In this document: positions 25,522 to 35,354 of the stretch, in pieces | Numbering within the stretch: position 1 is the first letter of the stretch | How the letters are laid out: each line of letters starts with the position of its first letter | DNA from: Aureimonas altamirensis | Lineage (GTDB): Bacteria; Pseudomonadota; Alphaproteobacteria; Rhizobiales; Rhizobiaceae | Assembly: GCF_001463885.1 (NCBI RefSeq) | Contig: NZ_BBWQ01000022.1 | Location: 1-64,000 of the forward strand | DNA length: 64,000 nucleotides | Direction of reading: 5' to 3' | Notes under the pieces: generated by a model | What the model saw: the letters and a program-made list of their open reading frames with translations, nothing else | The model's database searches: none | What the model was told of the DNA's origin: nothing | Position numbers and translations under genes: made by a program

Positions 25522-26649
25522 TCAACCTCCTGCGGGCTCGAATACCAGGTCGCGGGTCACAATAATCCTGACCGGAAAGCCGGGCCGGATGGTGAGCGTC
25601 GGCGCGACCTGCAATTGGCGCTGGACGATCTGCTGCCCGGCCTGATTGACGGTATCCTGTGCGCCGTCGCGAATGGCGCGGATCAACCGGTCCTCGTCGC
25701 TGGTCGCCAGCTCTGTACCGACCGCGAGCAGTGTGGAAAGCCCTGCCGCTTTCATCAGATCCCACCAGTGATAATCGACGCCATCCTCAAGCCCGGCGTA
25801 ACCGGAAGCGTCCGCGCCCGGCAGGCGCTCCAGAACGATGGAGCGGCCGCCCGGCAGGATCAGGCGATTCCACACCAGCAGGACGCGGCGCTGGCCGAAG
25901 GTCACGCCGTCATCATATTGGCCGATGATGCGCGTTCCCTGCGGGATCAGAAGCAGCGAGCCGGTCGGGCTGTCATAGACGTTTTCGGTGACCTGCGCGG
26001 TGATCTGGCCCGGCAGATCGGAGCGGATTCCGGTGATGAGTGCGGCCGGAATGACGGCTCCAGCCTGAAGGATGTAGGGCGATGCCGGCGGCGTGACGCG
26101 ATCTGGCGCAACCGTCTGTCGGTCGACCGGGCTATTGAGGAAAGCCGCGTGCCTGTTCTGCCCTGTGCCGTCCGGCTGCAAGCCTATCCCGGCTATTCCT
26201 GGCATGGCCGTTCCCGCTGTCCCGCCAGAACGCGACCCGGACTGGAAGAACACGTTGCTCAAGCGCGCGGCCTCTTCCTCGGCGCGGCGGCGCTCCTCTT
26301 CGGGATCGACGGCTGGTGTGGTGATTGCCGGAGGCGCGACTGGCTGCCCCCGGTTCTGCGCGTCGAGGATCGGACGGCCAAGGTCGCCCGGCAATGCCGG
26401 TCCCAGGACGGGGCCGGTATAGTCGCGCGGCAGACCGGCGAGGCCGTCAGCCGTGGGTCGGTTTTCGGTCGAATAGAGTTCGCCGCCACCCGGCCCCGCA
26501 TCGCGGGTCTGGAGCGCATAGATCAAGGTTCCGGCGATGCCGAGAAGCGCGACCGCGCCAACGCTTGCCAGCAACTTTCGGGACAGGCGGGTGACACGAG
26601 GCGGCTCGGCGCGCAGGCGCATGGGGGCGGCGGTATCGGTATCGCTCAT
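25522..26649 (-). CDS. trbI: Conjugal transfer protein TrbI (VirB10-like)
   Basis: 375 residues: short cytoplasmic N-terminus, one membrane helix (LLASVGAVALLGIAGTLIYAL), Pro-rich linker and C-terminal beta-barrel domain (LIPQGTRIIGQYDDGV, GLEDGVDYHWWDL). TrbI/VirB10 spans the envelope and links inner and outer parts of the type IV secretion channel. The start at 26649 overlaps the trbG stop by four bases. Confidence 0.93.
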   Translation of the reverse strand: MSDTDTAAPMRLRAEPPRVTRLSRKLLASVGAVALLGIAGTLIYALQTRDAGPGGGELYSTENRPTADGLAGLPRDYTGPVLGPALPGDLGRPILDAQNRGQPVAPPAITTPAVDPEEERRRAEEEAARLSNVFFQSGSRSGGTAGTAMPGIAGIGLQPDGTGQNRHAAFLNSPVDRQTVAPDRVTPPASPYILQAGAVIPAALITGIRSDLPGQITAQVTENVYDSPTGSLLLIPQGTRIIGQYDDGVTFGQRRVLLVWNRLILPGGRSIVLERLPGADASGYAGLEDGVDYHWWDLMKAAGLSTLLAVGTELATSDEDRLIRAIRDGAQDTVNQAGQQIVQRQLQVAPTLTIRPGFPVRIIVTRDLVFEPAGG

Positions 26650-27674
26650 GACGACGATCCTCCCGTGGTCGTGCTGGCTGGTTCTGCTGCGGCCTGCGTC
26701 GGGTTGATGCGGACGATCCTGACCACTTGCTGCCGATCGCCGCTGCCAAGGCGCAGTTCGGCCGCACCGAACAGGCGGTCCACGATCAGGACATTCTGGT
26801 GGACACGGCTGTTGACGATCTGCGTTTCTCCGTCCGACCCGATGACGAACAAAGGCGGCATTTCGCCCTGCACGATGCCGCGCGAGAAAATGACATAGAC
26901 GCGGCGGCCATCGTCGAAGACGGAGAGCGGCCGCCATGGCGGGCTGTCGCCCCGCACCTGCAATCCGTAGCGATAGTTCCGCGCCGCCTCGGCGGGGATG
27001 ATGGGCGCGGCGGGCGTGGTGGCACGGCTTCCCGCCGGCGCCGCGGGATAGGCCCATGCGACGGAAGGCATGTAGAGCGATTCCCGCGCGCGCAGCTCGA
27101 TCATGTAGGTGCGCCGGTCGGTGGTCACGACAAGGTTGGTGGAAATGTCCGGGCGTGTCGGCTTCACGAGGATGTGGACGCGGCGGTTCGCGCCCGAACC
27201 GGATTCGGTGTCGCCAATGATCCATCGTGTCGTATCCCCGGCCGCAATAGGTCCCGCGCCGGTCAGGCTTTCGCCCGGCGCCAGCGCGATATTTGTGATC
27301 TGGCCGGGGGCCGCATAGACCTGATAGAGCGCGCCTTCGCTCCACGGATAAATCTGGATGGCGTTGTAATAGCCCTCACGGCGAGGTTCGACACGGGCGG
27401 CGGCATTGGCGTTTTCGACACGGCCGTCCGGAGTGCTGGCAGCAGGTCCGCCCCGCGCGACCGTCCAGGCCGGCGGCGTGTGAAGCGGCCGGGGCCGGTC
27501 GTCGGTGGCGACCGTCTGCACGGTGGGCAGCGGCGGCACGTCGGCGTCATAGTTGAATTGCGGCGTCCGGTTGGTCGCGCAGCCGGCCAACATGGTCGCG
27601 GAAAGCAGCAAAGCCGCGAAAGCGGGTTTACGGAAAACCGGAAAACCGGCTCTACGGAAAGTCGTGCGGGTCAT
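26646..27674 (-). CDS. trbG: Conjugal transfer protein TrbG (VirB9-like)
   Basis: 342 residues with a lipoprotein signal (LLLSATMLAGCAT, lipobox LAGC) and a VirB9-type beta domain (YPWSEGALYQVYAAPGQITN; RDYGF-like YRYGLQVRG). It forms the outer-membrane core of the mating-pair channel with TrbI and a lipoprotein partner. Four-base overlaps join it to trbI and trbF. Confidence 0.92.
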   Translation of the reverse strand: MTRTTFRRAGFPVFRKPAFAALLLSATMLAGCATNRTPQFNYDADVPPLPTVQTVATDDRPRPLHTPPAWTVARGGPAASTPDGRVENANAAARVEPRREGYYNAIQIYPWSEGALYQVYAAPGQITNIALAPGESLTGAGPIAAGDTTRWIIGDTESGSGANRRVHILVKPTRPDISTNLVVTTDRRTYMIELRARESLYMPSVAWAYPAAPAGSRATTPAAPIIPAEAARNYRYGLQVRGDSPPWRPLSVFDDGRRVYVIFSRGIVQGEMPPLFVIGSDGETQIVNSRVHQNVLIVDRLFGAAELRLGSGDRQQVVRIVRINPTQAAAEPASTTTGGSSS

Positions 27675-28360
27675 TGGCTCATCTCCCGCGACCATGAAAT
27701 TGCGTTGATGTAGATTCCCAGCGGATTGGCGCGTAATCGTTCGGCATCGCGCGGGGGCTGGATCACGACAGTCAGGATCGCGGTCCATCGCTCGGTCGTG
27801 GAAAGCTGGCCGTTCTCGAAATGGCGTTCGGTCCAGGCGACGCGGAAACTGTCCGGCGAAGCCCGGATGACGCTCGACACCTCGACGGCGATCTGCTGGC
27901 GGCCGACCTTGGTGAAGGGATCGTTGGCCCGCGCATAATCGTTCAAGGCCGCCGCGCCCCGGTCGGTGGTGAACTCGTAAGCCCGAAGCCAGTTCTGCCG
28001 GACGATGATCGCGTCCGCCGGGATCGCGCGGACCTGCTCGATGAAGCGGCCGAGATGGAAGGCGATCTGCGGATCGGTCGGGCGATAATCGGCGTTCGCG
28101 GGCGCGACAGCCTGCGCCTGACCGAGATTGTCCACCTGCACCACCCAGGGCACGACGGTTCCACGCGCCGATTGCCAGACGAGCGCGGCGGCAAAGCCGG
28201 CCGAGAGGATCAGACAGCCGAACGCCATATAGCGCCAGTTCTTCGCCTGCACGCGGGCCGAGCCGATGCGTTCGTCCCAGACCTGTGCGGCTTTTTGATA
28301 GGGAGTCTCGGGTTCCGGCACCTTGCCGTAATGGGTCGTCGGTCGTTTGAAGATGTTCAT
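27671..28360 (-). CDS. trbF: Conjugal transfer protein TrbF (VirB8-like)
   Basis: 229 residues with one N-terminal membrane helix (YMAFGCLILSAGFAAALVW) and a periplasmic NTF2-like VirB8 domain (NDYARANDPFTKVG, WTAILTVVIQPP). VirB8-type assembly factor in the inner membrane. Four-base overlaps with trbG and trbL. Confidence 0.92.
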   Translation of the reverse strand: MNIFKRPTTHYGKVPEPETPYQKAAQVWDERIGSARVQAKNWRYMAFGCLILSAGFAAALVWQSARGTVVPWVVQVDNLGQAQAVAPANADYRPTDPQIAFHLGRFIEQVRAIPADAIIVRQNWLRAYEFTTDRGAAALNDYARANDPFTKVGRQQIAVEVSSVIRASPDSFRVAWTERHFENGQLSTTERWTAILTVVIQPPRDAERLRANPLGIYINAISWSREMSQ

Positions 28361-29715
28361 GTGCGGTCACTTTCGGAAAGGCTGACGGAGGAGCCGCCGC
28401 CGTGGCTGTCGCCGGATCGGACAGCATGAGCAGCAGCCGTGACGCCGTGGCTCATGGCCCGGCCACGCCGCATCTGCTGCGCCCAGGCCGGCGGCCCATC
28501 AGGGGTTGAGGGGGTTGACGGCGCAGGCGACGAATCTCTGCCGACGGTGCCCATGGTCGACGTGCCGCCGGATGCCGCGAATCCGGCTTTCGCACCATCG
28601 GAATAGCTGGATTTCAGGCTGTCGCTGGCGCGGGAGGCGGCGCGCTTGAGTGGTGAAACGGCGGCGGAGGCTCCGGCGCGCGCCACACCGCCAAGGCCGG
28701 AGGCGACCCCGGCCGTGCCGGACCCGCCCAAGGAGCCGAGGGTATAGGCGGACGAAGCCGCACCGGCGGCCGAGGCACCGCCGCGGGCAAGTGCTGCCCC
28801 GCCCGAGAGTGCGGCTGCGCCACCCCGCGCCGCGAGCATGGTCGCGCCACCGGCTGCGATCGCAGCGCCGCCAACCGCAAGGCCAGTCCCGACGGCGGCG
28901 CCGGCACTGAGTTGCGGGCCTCCGGAGACGAGGCCGGTGGCGATGCCGGGGCCGAAGATGCCGAGGCCGAGAAGGGAAAGGGCTGCCAGCACGATCGCCA
29001 TGGCGTCGTCGATTGTCGGGGTCGCACCGCCGAAGCCTGCGGTAAACTGGCCGAAGAGCGTGGAGCCGATGCCGATGATGACGGCGAGGACCAGCACCTT
29101 GATACCGCTGGAGATCACATTGCCCAGCACCCGCTCGGCCATGAAGGCGGTCTTGCCGAACAGGCCGAATGGAATCAGCACGAAGCCGGCCAGCGTGGTC
29201 AGCTTGAACTCGATCAGCGTGACGAAAAGCTGGATTGCCAGGATGAAAAAGGCCAGCACCACCAGCGCCCAGGCGAACAACAGGCACGCGATCTGGATGA
29301 AGTTCTCGAAGAAGGCGATCCAGCCCATCAGGTCCGAAATAGATTCCAGCAGCGGGCGACCGGCGTCCAGCCCGGTTTGGGCAACGCGGCCGGGGCGCAG
29401 CAGATCGGCAACCGAGAAGCCAGTGCCGGACGCCATGAGCCCGAGCCCGGCGAAGCTCTCGAAGACGATCCGTGCGAGATTGTTCCAGTTGCTGATGAGA
29501 TAGGCGAAGACGCCGACGAACAGCGTCTTTTTCACCAACCGCGCAATGATGTCGCCGTCGGCGCCCCAGGCCCAGAACAGTGCGGCGAGCGTCACGTCGA
29601 TGACGATCAGCGTCGTGGCGATAAACGCCACCTCGCCGCCGAGCAGGCCGAAGCCGGAGTCGATATAGCTGGTGAAGATGCCGAGAAAATTATCGATGAC
29701 CCCCGTTCCGCCCAT
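28357..29715 (-). CDS. trbL: Conjugal transfer protein TrbL (VirB6-like)
   Basis: 452 residues. The first 290 contain about six membrane helices typical of VirB6/TrbL (e.g. FILAIQLFVTLIEFKLTTLA). The rest is a low-complexity Gly/Ala/Ser-rich tail (GGAALARGGASAAGAASSAY), common in TrbL. Forms part of the inner-membrane translocation pore. Confidence 0.92.
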   Translation of the reverse strand: MGGTGVIDNFLGIFTSYIDSGFGLLGGEVAFIATTLIVIDVTLAALFWAWGADGDIIARLVKKTLFVGVFAYLISNWNNLARIVFESFAGLGLMASGTGFSVADLLRPGRVAQTGLDAGRPLLESISDLMGWIAFFENFIQIACLLFAWALVVLAFFILAIQLFVTLIEFKLTTLAGFVLIPFGLFGKTAFMAERVLGNVISSGIKVLVLAVIIGIGSTLFGQFTAGFGGATPTIDDAMAIVLAALSLLGLGIFGPGIATGLVSGGPQLSAGAAVGTGLAVGGAAIAAGGATMLAARGGAAALSGGAALARGGASAAGAASSAYTLGSLGGSGTAGVASGLGGVARAGASAAVSPLKRAASRASDSLKSSYSDGAKAGFAASGGTSTMGTVGRDSSPAPSTPSTPDGPPAWAQQMRRGRAMSHGVTAAAHAVRSGDSHGGGSSVSLSESDRT

Positions 29716-29718
29716 GGC

Positions 29719-30006
29719 TCACGGTCTCCCGTTCTGTGCGGGGGTCGCTGGCGCGGGTGTCTTGCCGAGGAAGCGATCGCGGGTCTCGGCCCAGGTTCGG
29801 AGGCAGTCGGCATCATTGGCCGCCGCCTCGCCCAATGCCTGGCAACGCCGCTGTTCCAGACGCAGCGGATCGGTGGCGGGCTGAAGCGCTGGGACGGAAG
29901 GTGCTGGCGCGGGGCCTTCCTCACGCGACATCTCGATGATCGCCGCCGTGATGGCCACGGCCACGAACACAATGGCCGCGATCCGGGCCAGCACCTTCCC
30001 CTCCAT
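29719..30006 (-). CDS. TrbK-alt, putative entry-exclusion protein
   Basis: 95 residues with one N-terminal membrane segment (IAAIVFVAVAITAAIIEM) and a small periplasmic domain with two Cys (EQRRCQALG ... DADCLRTWAETRDRFLG). This is the TrbK-alt family placed between trbJ and trbL. It is thought to be an entry-exclusion factor by analogy with TrbK, though it lacks the TrbK lipobox. Confidence 0.85.
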   Translation of the reverse strand: MEGKVLARIAAIVFVAVAITAAIIEMSREEGPAPAPSVPALQPATDPLRLEQRRCQALGEAAANDADCLRTWAETRDRFLGKTPAPATPAQNGRP

Positions 30007-30022
30007 ACTCCGCCTCCTTTCC

Positions 30023-30805
30023 TCAGTTGAACATTCGCGCGTTGCCGGGCTGATAGCCTGACCCCGGCGTCAGGAAACGCTCGCGCTGAATGCGTCCCTG
30101 TTCGGCTGCCGTGGCGCGTTCGGCCTCGGTCAAGGCATTCGCCCGGCCATTGGCCGAGATGACAGCGATCAGGTCCGAAAGCTGCTGCGACTGGAGGGCG
30201 AGAAGCTGGTTGCCAGCCTGGGTCGCCTGAAGCGCGCCGGTCGCCCCCTGGCTTTGGCCGACAAGCTCCGACATTTGCGTGCGATTGCTGTCGATATTGC
30301 CGACGACGCCGGCCTGGACGCGCATGGCGTCCTGCAGGCCGCCGACGGTGTTTTCCCAGCGCGAGCGCGCATCGGCGATCATCTGGGTGTCGGTCGCGGT
30401 CAAAGACAGCTTGCCGTAGTCCTGCTGGAACATCTGATCGATGTTCTGAACGTCGAACGCAATGTTCTGGGCCTGCCCGAGAAGCTGCTGGGTCCGCTGG
30501 ACGTTCTGCTGAAGCGCCTGAAGCGAGCTGTGAGGCAGGCTCGCGAGATTGCGGGCCTGGTTGATCAGCATCTGCGCCTCGTTCTGAAGCGAGGTGATCT
30601 GGTTGTTGATCTGCTCCAGCGTACGGGCGGCGGTCAGCAGATTCTCCGCGTGGTTGGTCGGATCATAGACGATCCGGCCGAACCCGCCGAAGAAGGCATG
30701 GGCCGGGGTGATGAAGTCCGGCGCGAGCGCCAGCGGCGCGGCAAGCGAAAGGGCGAGCGCCGAAGCGCTGGCCATGCGGGAAATCCGGGTCTTTGTGCGC
30801 GTCAT
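30023..30805 (-). CDS. trbJ: Conjugal transfer protein TrbJ (VirB5-like)
   Basis: 260 residues with a signal peptide (ASALALSLAAPLALAPDFI) and long coiled-coil helices (TLEQINNQITSLQNEAQML; QQNVQRTQQLLGQAQNI). VirB5-type minor pilus component. Four-base overlap with trbE. Confidence 0.92.
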   Translation of the reverse strand: MTRTKTRISRMASASALALSLAAPLALAPDFITPAHAFFGGFGRIVYDPTNHAENLLTAARTLEQINNQITSLQNEAQMLINQARNLASLPHSSLQALQQNVQRTQQLLGQAQNIAFDVQNIDQMFQQDYGKLSLTATDTQMIADARSRWENTVGGLQDAMRVQAGVVGNIDSNRTQMSELVGQSQGATGALQATQAGNQLLALQSQQLSDLIAVISANGRANALTEAERATAAEQGRIQRERFLTPGSGYQPGNARMFN

Positions 30806-33324
30806 GGGGTACTTTCCTCTTCTTCCAGGGTGAGCTCGAACGCGTCCTCATCGAAAATGACGGACGGCAGATCCTCGCTTTCGGTCGCGAGATTGCTGAG
30901 GTCCGGGATCAGTTCTGCGGCCCATTCGACGCCACGCGCCTTGAGCCAGGCGGCGAGGAACCCGTCGCGGCCATGCTCGGTGAGGATTTCGCTGATCAGG
31001 GCCTGATCGGATTTGGCCGATGCGGCGCAAAGCGCCAGCCCGACTTCCGACAATCCGAGGTCAAACAGGCGGTTGCCGCGCCGCGACTGGCAGTAGTAGT
31101 CCCGCTTGGGCGTGGCCCGTGCGAGGATCTCGATCTGCCTGTCATTGAGGCCGAAACGGCGATAGATCGCGGTGATCTGGGGTTCGATGGCGCGCTCGTT
31201 GGGCAGCAACAGCCGCGTTGGGCAGCTTTCGATGATCGCCGGCGCGATGGCTGAATTGTCGATGTCGGACAGTGACTGCGTGGCGAAGATGACGCTGGCG
31301 TTCTTCTTTCGCAGGGTTTTGAGCCATTCCCTGAGTTGGTCCGCGAAGCCTTCGTCGTCGAGCGCCAGCCAGCCCTCGTCGATGATCAGCAGCGTGGGCC
31401 ACCCGTCTAGCCGGTCGCCGATGCGGTGGAAGAGATAAGAGAGGACCGCGGGCGCCGCGCCGGTCCCGACAAGGCCCTCGATTTCGAATGCCTGCACGTC
31501 TGCTGAACCAAGATGTTCGGTCTCCGCATCGAGCAGCCGGCCATAGGGACCACCGACGCAATAGGCGCGGAGCGCCTGTTTCAGATCATTCGACTGGAGC
31601 AGCACGGCGAGGCCGGTGATGGTGCGTTCCCCGACCGGGGCGGAGGCGAGCGAGGTCAGGGCCGTCCAGATGTGCTCCTTCACCTCCGGGGTGATCTGGA
31701 TGTTCTCGCGCGTCAGGATCGCCACGATCCAGTCGGCGGCCCAGGCGCGTTCGGCCGTCTCGTGAATGCGCGCCAGAGGTTGCAGCGAGACGGATGTTTC
31801 GGAAGCGTCGGTCAGCTCGCCACCAAGATCGTGCCAGTCACCTTGCATCGCGAGGGCGCAGGCCCGGATCGAGCCGCCGAAATCGAAGGCAAAGACCTGT
31901 GAGCGCGCGTAGCGCCGGAACTGCAAGGCCATTAGCGCCAGCAGCACCGATTTGCCGGCACCCGTCGGCCCGACGACAAGCGTATGGCCGACATCGCCGA
32001 CATGGAGGGAAAACCGGAACGGGGTCGATCCTTCGGTCCTGCCATACAGCAGCGGGGGCGCGCCGAAGTGATCGTCCCGTTCCGGTCCCGCCCACACGGC
32101 GGACGAAGGGACCATGTGGGCAAGGTTGAGCGTCGAGACCGGCGGTTGCCGGACATTCGCATAGGCATGTCCGGGCAAGCTGCCGAGCCAGGCGTCGACG
32201 GCGTTGACCGTTTCGACCATGACGCTGAAATCGCGGGACTGGATGATCTTCTCGACCAGCCGCAGCTTTTCGTCGGCGCGGCGGGCGTCCTCGTCCCAAA
32301 CGGTGACGGTCGCCGTGACATAGGCCATGCCCGCCATGTCGGCGCCAAGTTCCTGCAGGGCCATGTCGGCATCGGCCGCCTTGTTGGCGGCGTCGGTGTC
32401 GACGAGCGCGGATTGCTCGTTGGTCATCACCTCTTTCAGGATGGCGGCAATCGACTTGCGCTTGGCGAACCACTGGCGCCTGATCTTCGTCAGCAGCCGG
32501 GTCGCATCGGTCTTGTCCATGAGGATGGCGCGGGTCGACCAGCGATAGGGAAAGGCCAACCGGTTCATTTCGTCGAGCAGGCCGGGGGTGGTGGTTGCCG
32601 GAAAGCCGGTGATCGTCAGCACCCGGAGATGCTGATTGCCCAGGCGCGGCTCCAGCCCGCCGGTCAGCGGCTGATCGGCCAGCAGCGCATCGAGATAGGT
32701 CGGGGTTTCGGGCACGCGGACGCGATGCCGGTTGATCGAAATCGTCGAATGCAGGTAAGTCAGCGTCCCGGCGTCATCGAGCCAGCGGCATTCCGGCATA
32801 AAACCGTCGAGCAGCGCCAGCACGCGGTCGGTGCGGTCGGCAAAGCCGCGCACCAGTTCCCAAGGGTTCACGCTCGACGTTTCGCGGCCCTCGTAAAGCC
32901 AGGACTCGGAGCGGGCGGCATCCTCGGCGGGCGGAAGCCAGAGGAAGGTCAGGAAATAGCCAGAGACGAAATGGCTGCCTTTCTCCTCGAAATCGGCCTT
33001 GCGCTCGGCATCGACCAGCGCCGATGCGGGATCGGGGAAGCGGCTCGCCGGATAGGTGGCGGCTTCCGACCGCTGTGCTTCGACGAAGATCGCCCAGCCG
33101 GAGCCGAGGCGACGGAAGGCATTGTTAAGGCGGCCAGCGACCGCGACCAGCTCGGCCGCGACGGCGGAATCCAGATCGGGACCGCGAAACTTCGCGGTGC
33201 GCTGGAACGAGCCGTCCTTGTTGAGGACAACGCCGAAGCCGACCAGCGCTACCCAGGGAAGGTAATCGGCGAGGCGGGATGCGGTACGGCGGTATTCGGC
33301 GAGATTCATCATGGGCTTCCTCAC
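30802..33324 (-). CDS. trbE: Conjugal transfer ATPase TrbE (VirB4-like)
   Basis: 840 residues, VirB4-class ATPase energising pilus assembly. Walker A is GPTGAGKSVLLA, Walker B is LLIIDEGWLAL, and the C-terminal motif FATQSLSDIDNS is conserved. GTG 33324 overlaps the trbD stop as GTGA; ATG 33312 is the alternative start. Confidence 0.95.
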   Translation of the reverse strand: MRKPMMNLAEYRRTASRLADYLPWVALVGFGVVLNKDGSFQRTAKFRGPDLDSAVAAELVAVAGRLNNAFRRLGSGWAIFVEAQRSEAATYPASRFPDPASALVDAERKADFEEKGSHFVSGYFLTFLWLPPAEDAARSESWLYEGRETSSVNPWELVRGFADRTDRVLALLDGFMPECRWLDDAGTLTYLHSTISINRHRVRVPETPTYLDALLADQPLTGGLEPRLGNQHLRVLTITGFPATTTPGLLDEMNRLAFPYRWSTRAILMDKTDATRLLTKIRRQWFAKRKSIAAILKEVMTNEQSALVDTDAANKAADADMALQELGADMAGMAYVTATVTVWDEDARRADEKLRLVEKIIQSRDFSVMVETVNAVDAWLGSLPGHAYANVRQPPVSTLNLAHMVPSSAVWAGPERDDHFGAPPLLYGRTEGSTPFRFSLHVGDVGHTLVVGPTGAGKSVLLALMALQFRRYARSQVFAFDFGGSIRACALAMQGDWHDLGGELTDASETSVSLQPLARIHETAERAWAADWIVAILTRENIQITPEVKEHIWTALTSLASAPVGERTITGLAVLLQSNDLKQALRAYCVGGPYGRLLDAETEHLGSADVQAFEIEGLVGTGAAPAVLSYLFHRIGDRLDGWPTLLIIDEGWLALDDEGFADQLREWLKTLRKKNASVIFATQSLSDIDNSAIAPAIIESCPTRLLLPNERAIEPQITAIYRRFGLNDRQIEILARATPKRDYYCQSRRGNRLFDLGLSEVGLALCAASAKSDQALISEILTEHGRDGFLAAWLKARGVEWAAELIPDLSNLATESEDLPSVIFDEDAFELTLEEEESTP

Positions 33325-33602
33325 ACCGAAAGATGACCGGGGATGCGGAGGTGGCGGCGCGCGACCTCGACGAAGAGCGGATCGCGCTTGGCGGCCCAGA
33401 CGGCGGCGATGTGACCGACGGCCCAGATCAGGATGCCGGCCAGCCAGAGCTGGAGGCCGAGGCCCACGGCTCCGGCCAGCGTGCCATTGAGGATCGCGAC
33501 GGAGCGTGGCGCTCCGCCAAGCAGGATCGGTTCGGTCAGGGCGCGGTGAACCGGCACACTGAATCCCGGAACCGCGTCGAGCGCCTCGAAACTCACCGCC
33601 AT
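33321..33602 (-). CDS. trbD: Conjugal transfer protein TrbD (VirB3-like)
   Basis: 93 residues with a VirB3-type N-terminus (VPVHRALTEPILLGGAPR) and two membrane helices. Inner-membrane partner of TrbE. The start shares its first base with the trbC stop. Confidence 0.92.
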   Translation of the reverse strand: MAVSFEALDAVPGFSVPVHRALTEPILLGGAPRSVAILNGTLAGAVGLGLQLWLAGILIWAVGHIAAVWAAKRDPLFVEVARRHLRIPGHLSV

Positions 33603-33931
33603 CAGACCAGCGCTCCGCCGCCGAAGCTGAAGAACGAGAGGAAGAAGCTGGACGCCGCGAAGGCGATGGAGATACCGAAGACGATCTGGATGAGGCGACG
33701 GAAGCCGCCGCCGGTATCGCCGAATGCGAGCGTCAGGCCGGTGACGATGATGATGATCACTGCCACGATCTTGGCCACCGGGCCTTCGACGGATTCAAGG
33801 ATGGATTGCAGCGGCGCTTCCCAGGGCATGGAGGAGCCAGACGCTTGGGCGGGGGCAGTCATCAGGCTCGCCCAGGTGAAGGCGGCGGCGGTCGCCAGAT
33901 GATGACGGATACGAACGGCGCAACGGATCAT
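33602..33931 (-). CDS. trbC: Conjugal transfer pilin TrbC (VirB2-like)
   Basis: 109 residues: long signal peptide ending ...TAPAQASG, then two hydrophobic helices (IVAVIIIIVTGLTLAFG; FGISIAFAASSFFLSFF) as in VirB2/TrbC prepilins, which are cyclised in IncP-type systems by a TraF peptidase such as that at 54117-54662. Four-base overlap with trbB. Confidence 0.92.
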   Translation of the reverse strand: MIRCAVRIRHHLATAAAFTWASLMTAPAQASGSSMPWEAPLQSILESVEGPVAKIVAVIIIIVTGLTLAFGDTGGGFRRLIQIVFGISIAFAASSFFLSFFSFGGGALV

Positions 33932-34926
33932 GCAGGTTCTCCTGGAACGTGAGGGATTGAGGTGTCGGGAAAAGCGAGGGAAATCCGGTAATCGCCGTCG
34001 GGGCCGAGCCCTTCGACGCAGGCAAGTTCGGCCAGCCGGCGCGCGGAGCCGCGGCCAGCGAGGACGGCCACGAGGTCGATGGTCTCCGCGATCATCGCGC
34101 GCGGCACAGTGACGACGGCTTCCTGGATGAGTTGTTCGAGGCGGCGCAGGGCGCCGATGCCGGAACCAGCATGGATGGTGCCGATGCCGCCCGGATGGCC
34201 GGTGCCCCAGGCTTTGAGGAGATCGAGCGCCTCGGCGCCGCGCACCTCACCGATCGGAATGCGGTCCGGACGCAGGCGCAGCGAAGACCGCACCAGTTCC
34301 GACAAGGTGGCGACACCATCCTTGGTGCGCATCGCCACGAGATTCGACGCTGCGCATTGCAGTTCGCGGGTGTCCTCGATGATGACGACCCGATCCTGCG
34401 TCTTCGCCACCTCGGCGAGCAGCGCATTGGTCAGCGTCGTTTTACCGGTGGACGTGCCGCCTGCGACAAGGATGTTGGCGCGGGACGCGACGGCCGCGCG
34501 GAGCGTTTCCGCCTGATCGGCGGACATGATGCCGGCGGCCACATAGTCGTCTAGCGTGAATACTGCGACCGCGGGCTTGCGGATGGCGAAGGCGGGTGCG
34601 GACACGACCGGCGGCAGCAACCCCTCGAAGCGCTCGCCGGTTTCGGGCAGTTCGGCCGAGACGCGCGGGCTGCGCGCATGGACTTCGACGCCGACATGGT
34701 GGGCGACCAGCCGCACGATGCGCTCACCGTCAGCGGCGGACAGTATTTCGCCCGTATCGGCCAACCCTTCGGACAGCCGGTCCACCCAGATGCGTCCGTC
34801 CGGGTTCAGCATGACCTCGACGACAGACGGGTCTTGCAGCAGGGTTGAGATGGCAGGCCCGAGCGCTGTCCGGAGCATGCGCGCGCCGCGGTCCACATTT
34901 GCCTGTTTGTGGTTGATGCCTGGCAT
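33928..34926 (-). CDS. trbB: Conjugal transfer ATPase TrbB (VirB11-like)
   Basis: 332 residues, VirB11-class hexameric ATPase. N-terminal domain followed by Walker [13 protein letters not shown], Asp box [10 protein letters not shown] and Walker B/His box region [19 protein letters not shown] with [11 protein letters not shown]. First gene of the trb operon. Its promoter must lie in the 34927-35350 region, where inverted repeats occur. Confidence 0.95.
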   Translation of the reverse strand: MPGINHKQANVDRGARMLRTALGPAISTLLQDPSVVEVMLNPDGRIWVDRLSEGLADTGEILSAADGERIVRLVAHHVGVEVHARSPRVSAELPETGERFEGLLPPVVSAPAFAIRKPAVAVFTLDDYVAAGIMSADQAETLRAAVASRANILVAGGTSTGKTTLTNALLAEVAKTQDRVVIIEDTRELQCAASNLVAMRTKDGVATLSELVRSSLRLRPDRIPIGEVRGAEALDLLKAWGTGHPGGIGTIHAGSGIGALRRLEQLIQEAVVTVPRAMIAETIDLVAVLAGRGSARRLAELACVEGLGPDGDYRISLAFPDTSIPHVPGEPA

Positions 34927-35323
34927 CTCGTCCCCGTTCCACCGGGGAGGCGAGAGACGATCCCCGGATGGGGATCACTAAAAGAGACACAAAACAGGTC
35001 GTTTCAACAAGTTTCGGTCGTCGTAGTAGTGTGGGATAAAATTACAGGAGAACGGCGGTGTGCCTGACCAGTCGGATGATCTGCAGGCACACCGGCATGC
35101 TCTCGACTGATTCGACCGGCCCGTGGCGTCAGGCCGCCTCGCCGGGACCGAGCCGACGTTCGCCCCAGGTGGTCCGCTCTCGGAAATCATGTCGCAAGTG
35201 GCTTAGCACTTGCGATAAAGTCTTGTGAAACGAATAGCCGCGACTTTCCGGGTGCAGCCGATCTATTGCGGGTTTCAGGAATTGCGCGAGATTGAGGCGC
35301 GCGCGCTCCATCTATAAGCAATA
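34927..35323 (-). promoter_or_regulatory. trb leader region with two inverted repeats
   Basis: No convincing gene here. Just upstream of trbB are TCCCCG/CGGGGA (34931-34936 with 34943-34948) and GATCCCC/GGGGATC (34959-34965 with 34970-34976). They could be operators for the trb promoter. The rest (34980-35320) looks like remnant sequence at the boundary with the arsenic island; a 60-codon minus-strand ORF (35129-35311) is not supported. Confidence 0.4.
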
Positions 35324-35351
35324 ATTTCAACAAAACATGAAACGTTGAAAT
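35324..35351 (+). promoter_or_regulatory. ArsR operator 1
   Basis: ATTTCAAC at 35324-35331 and GTTGAAAT at 35344-35351 form a perfect 8-bp inverted repeat with a 12-bp spacer, ending four bases before the arsR start. A second copy with the same TTCAAC-N12-GTTGA form precedes the other arsR at 42967. Confidence 0.75.
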
Positions 35352-35354
35352 GAT

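Noticed and set aside
28640-28900. Repeated GGC/GCC-rich stretch in trbL as a DNA repeat element
   Set aside because: It encodes the Gly/Ala/Ser-rich tail usual for TrbL and needs no other explanation.
35129-35311. 60-codon minus-strand ORF in the trbB-arsR gap
   Set aside because: No ribosome site, no family recognised; may be a gene fragment at the cargo boundary but not supportable.
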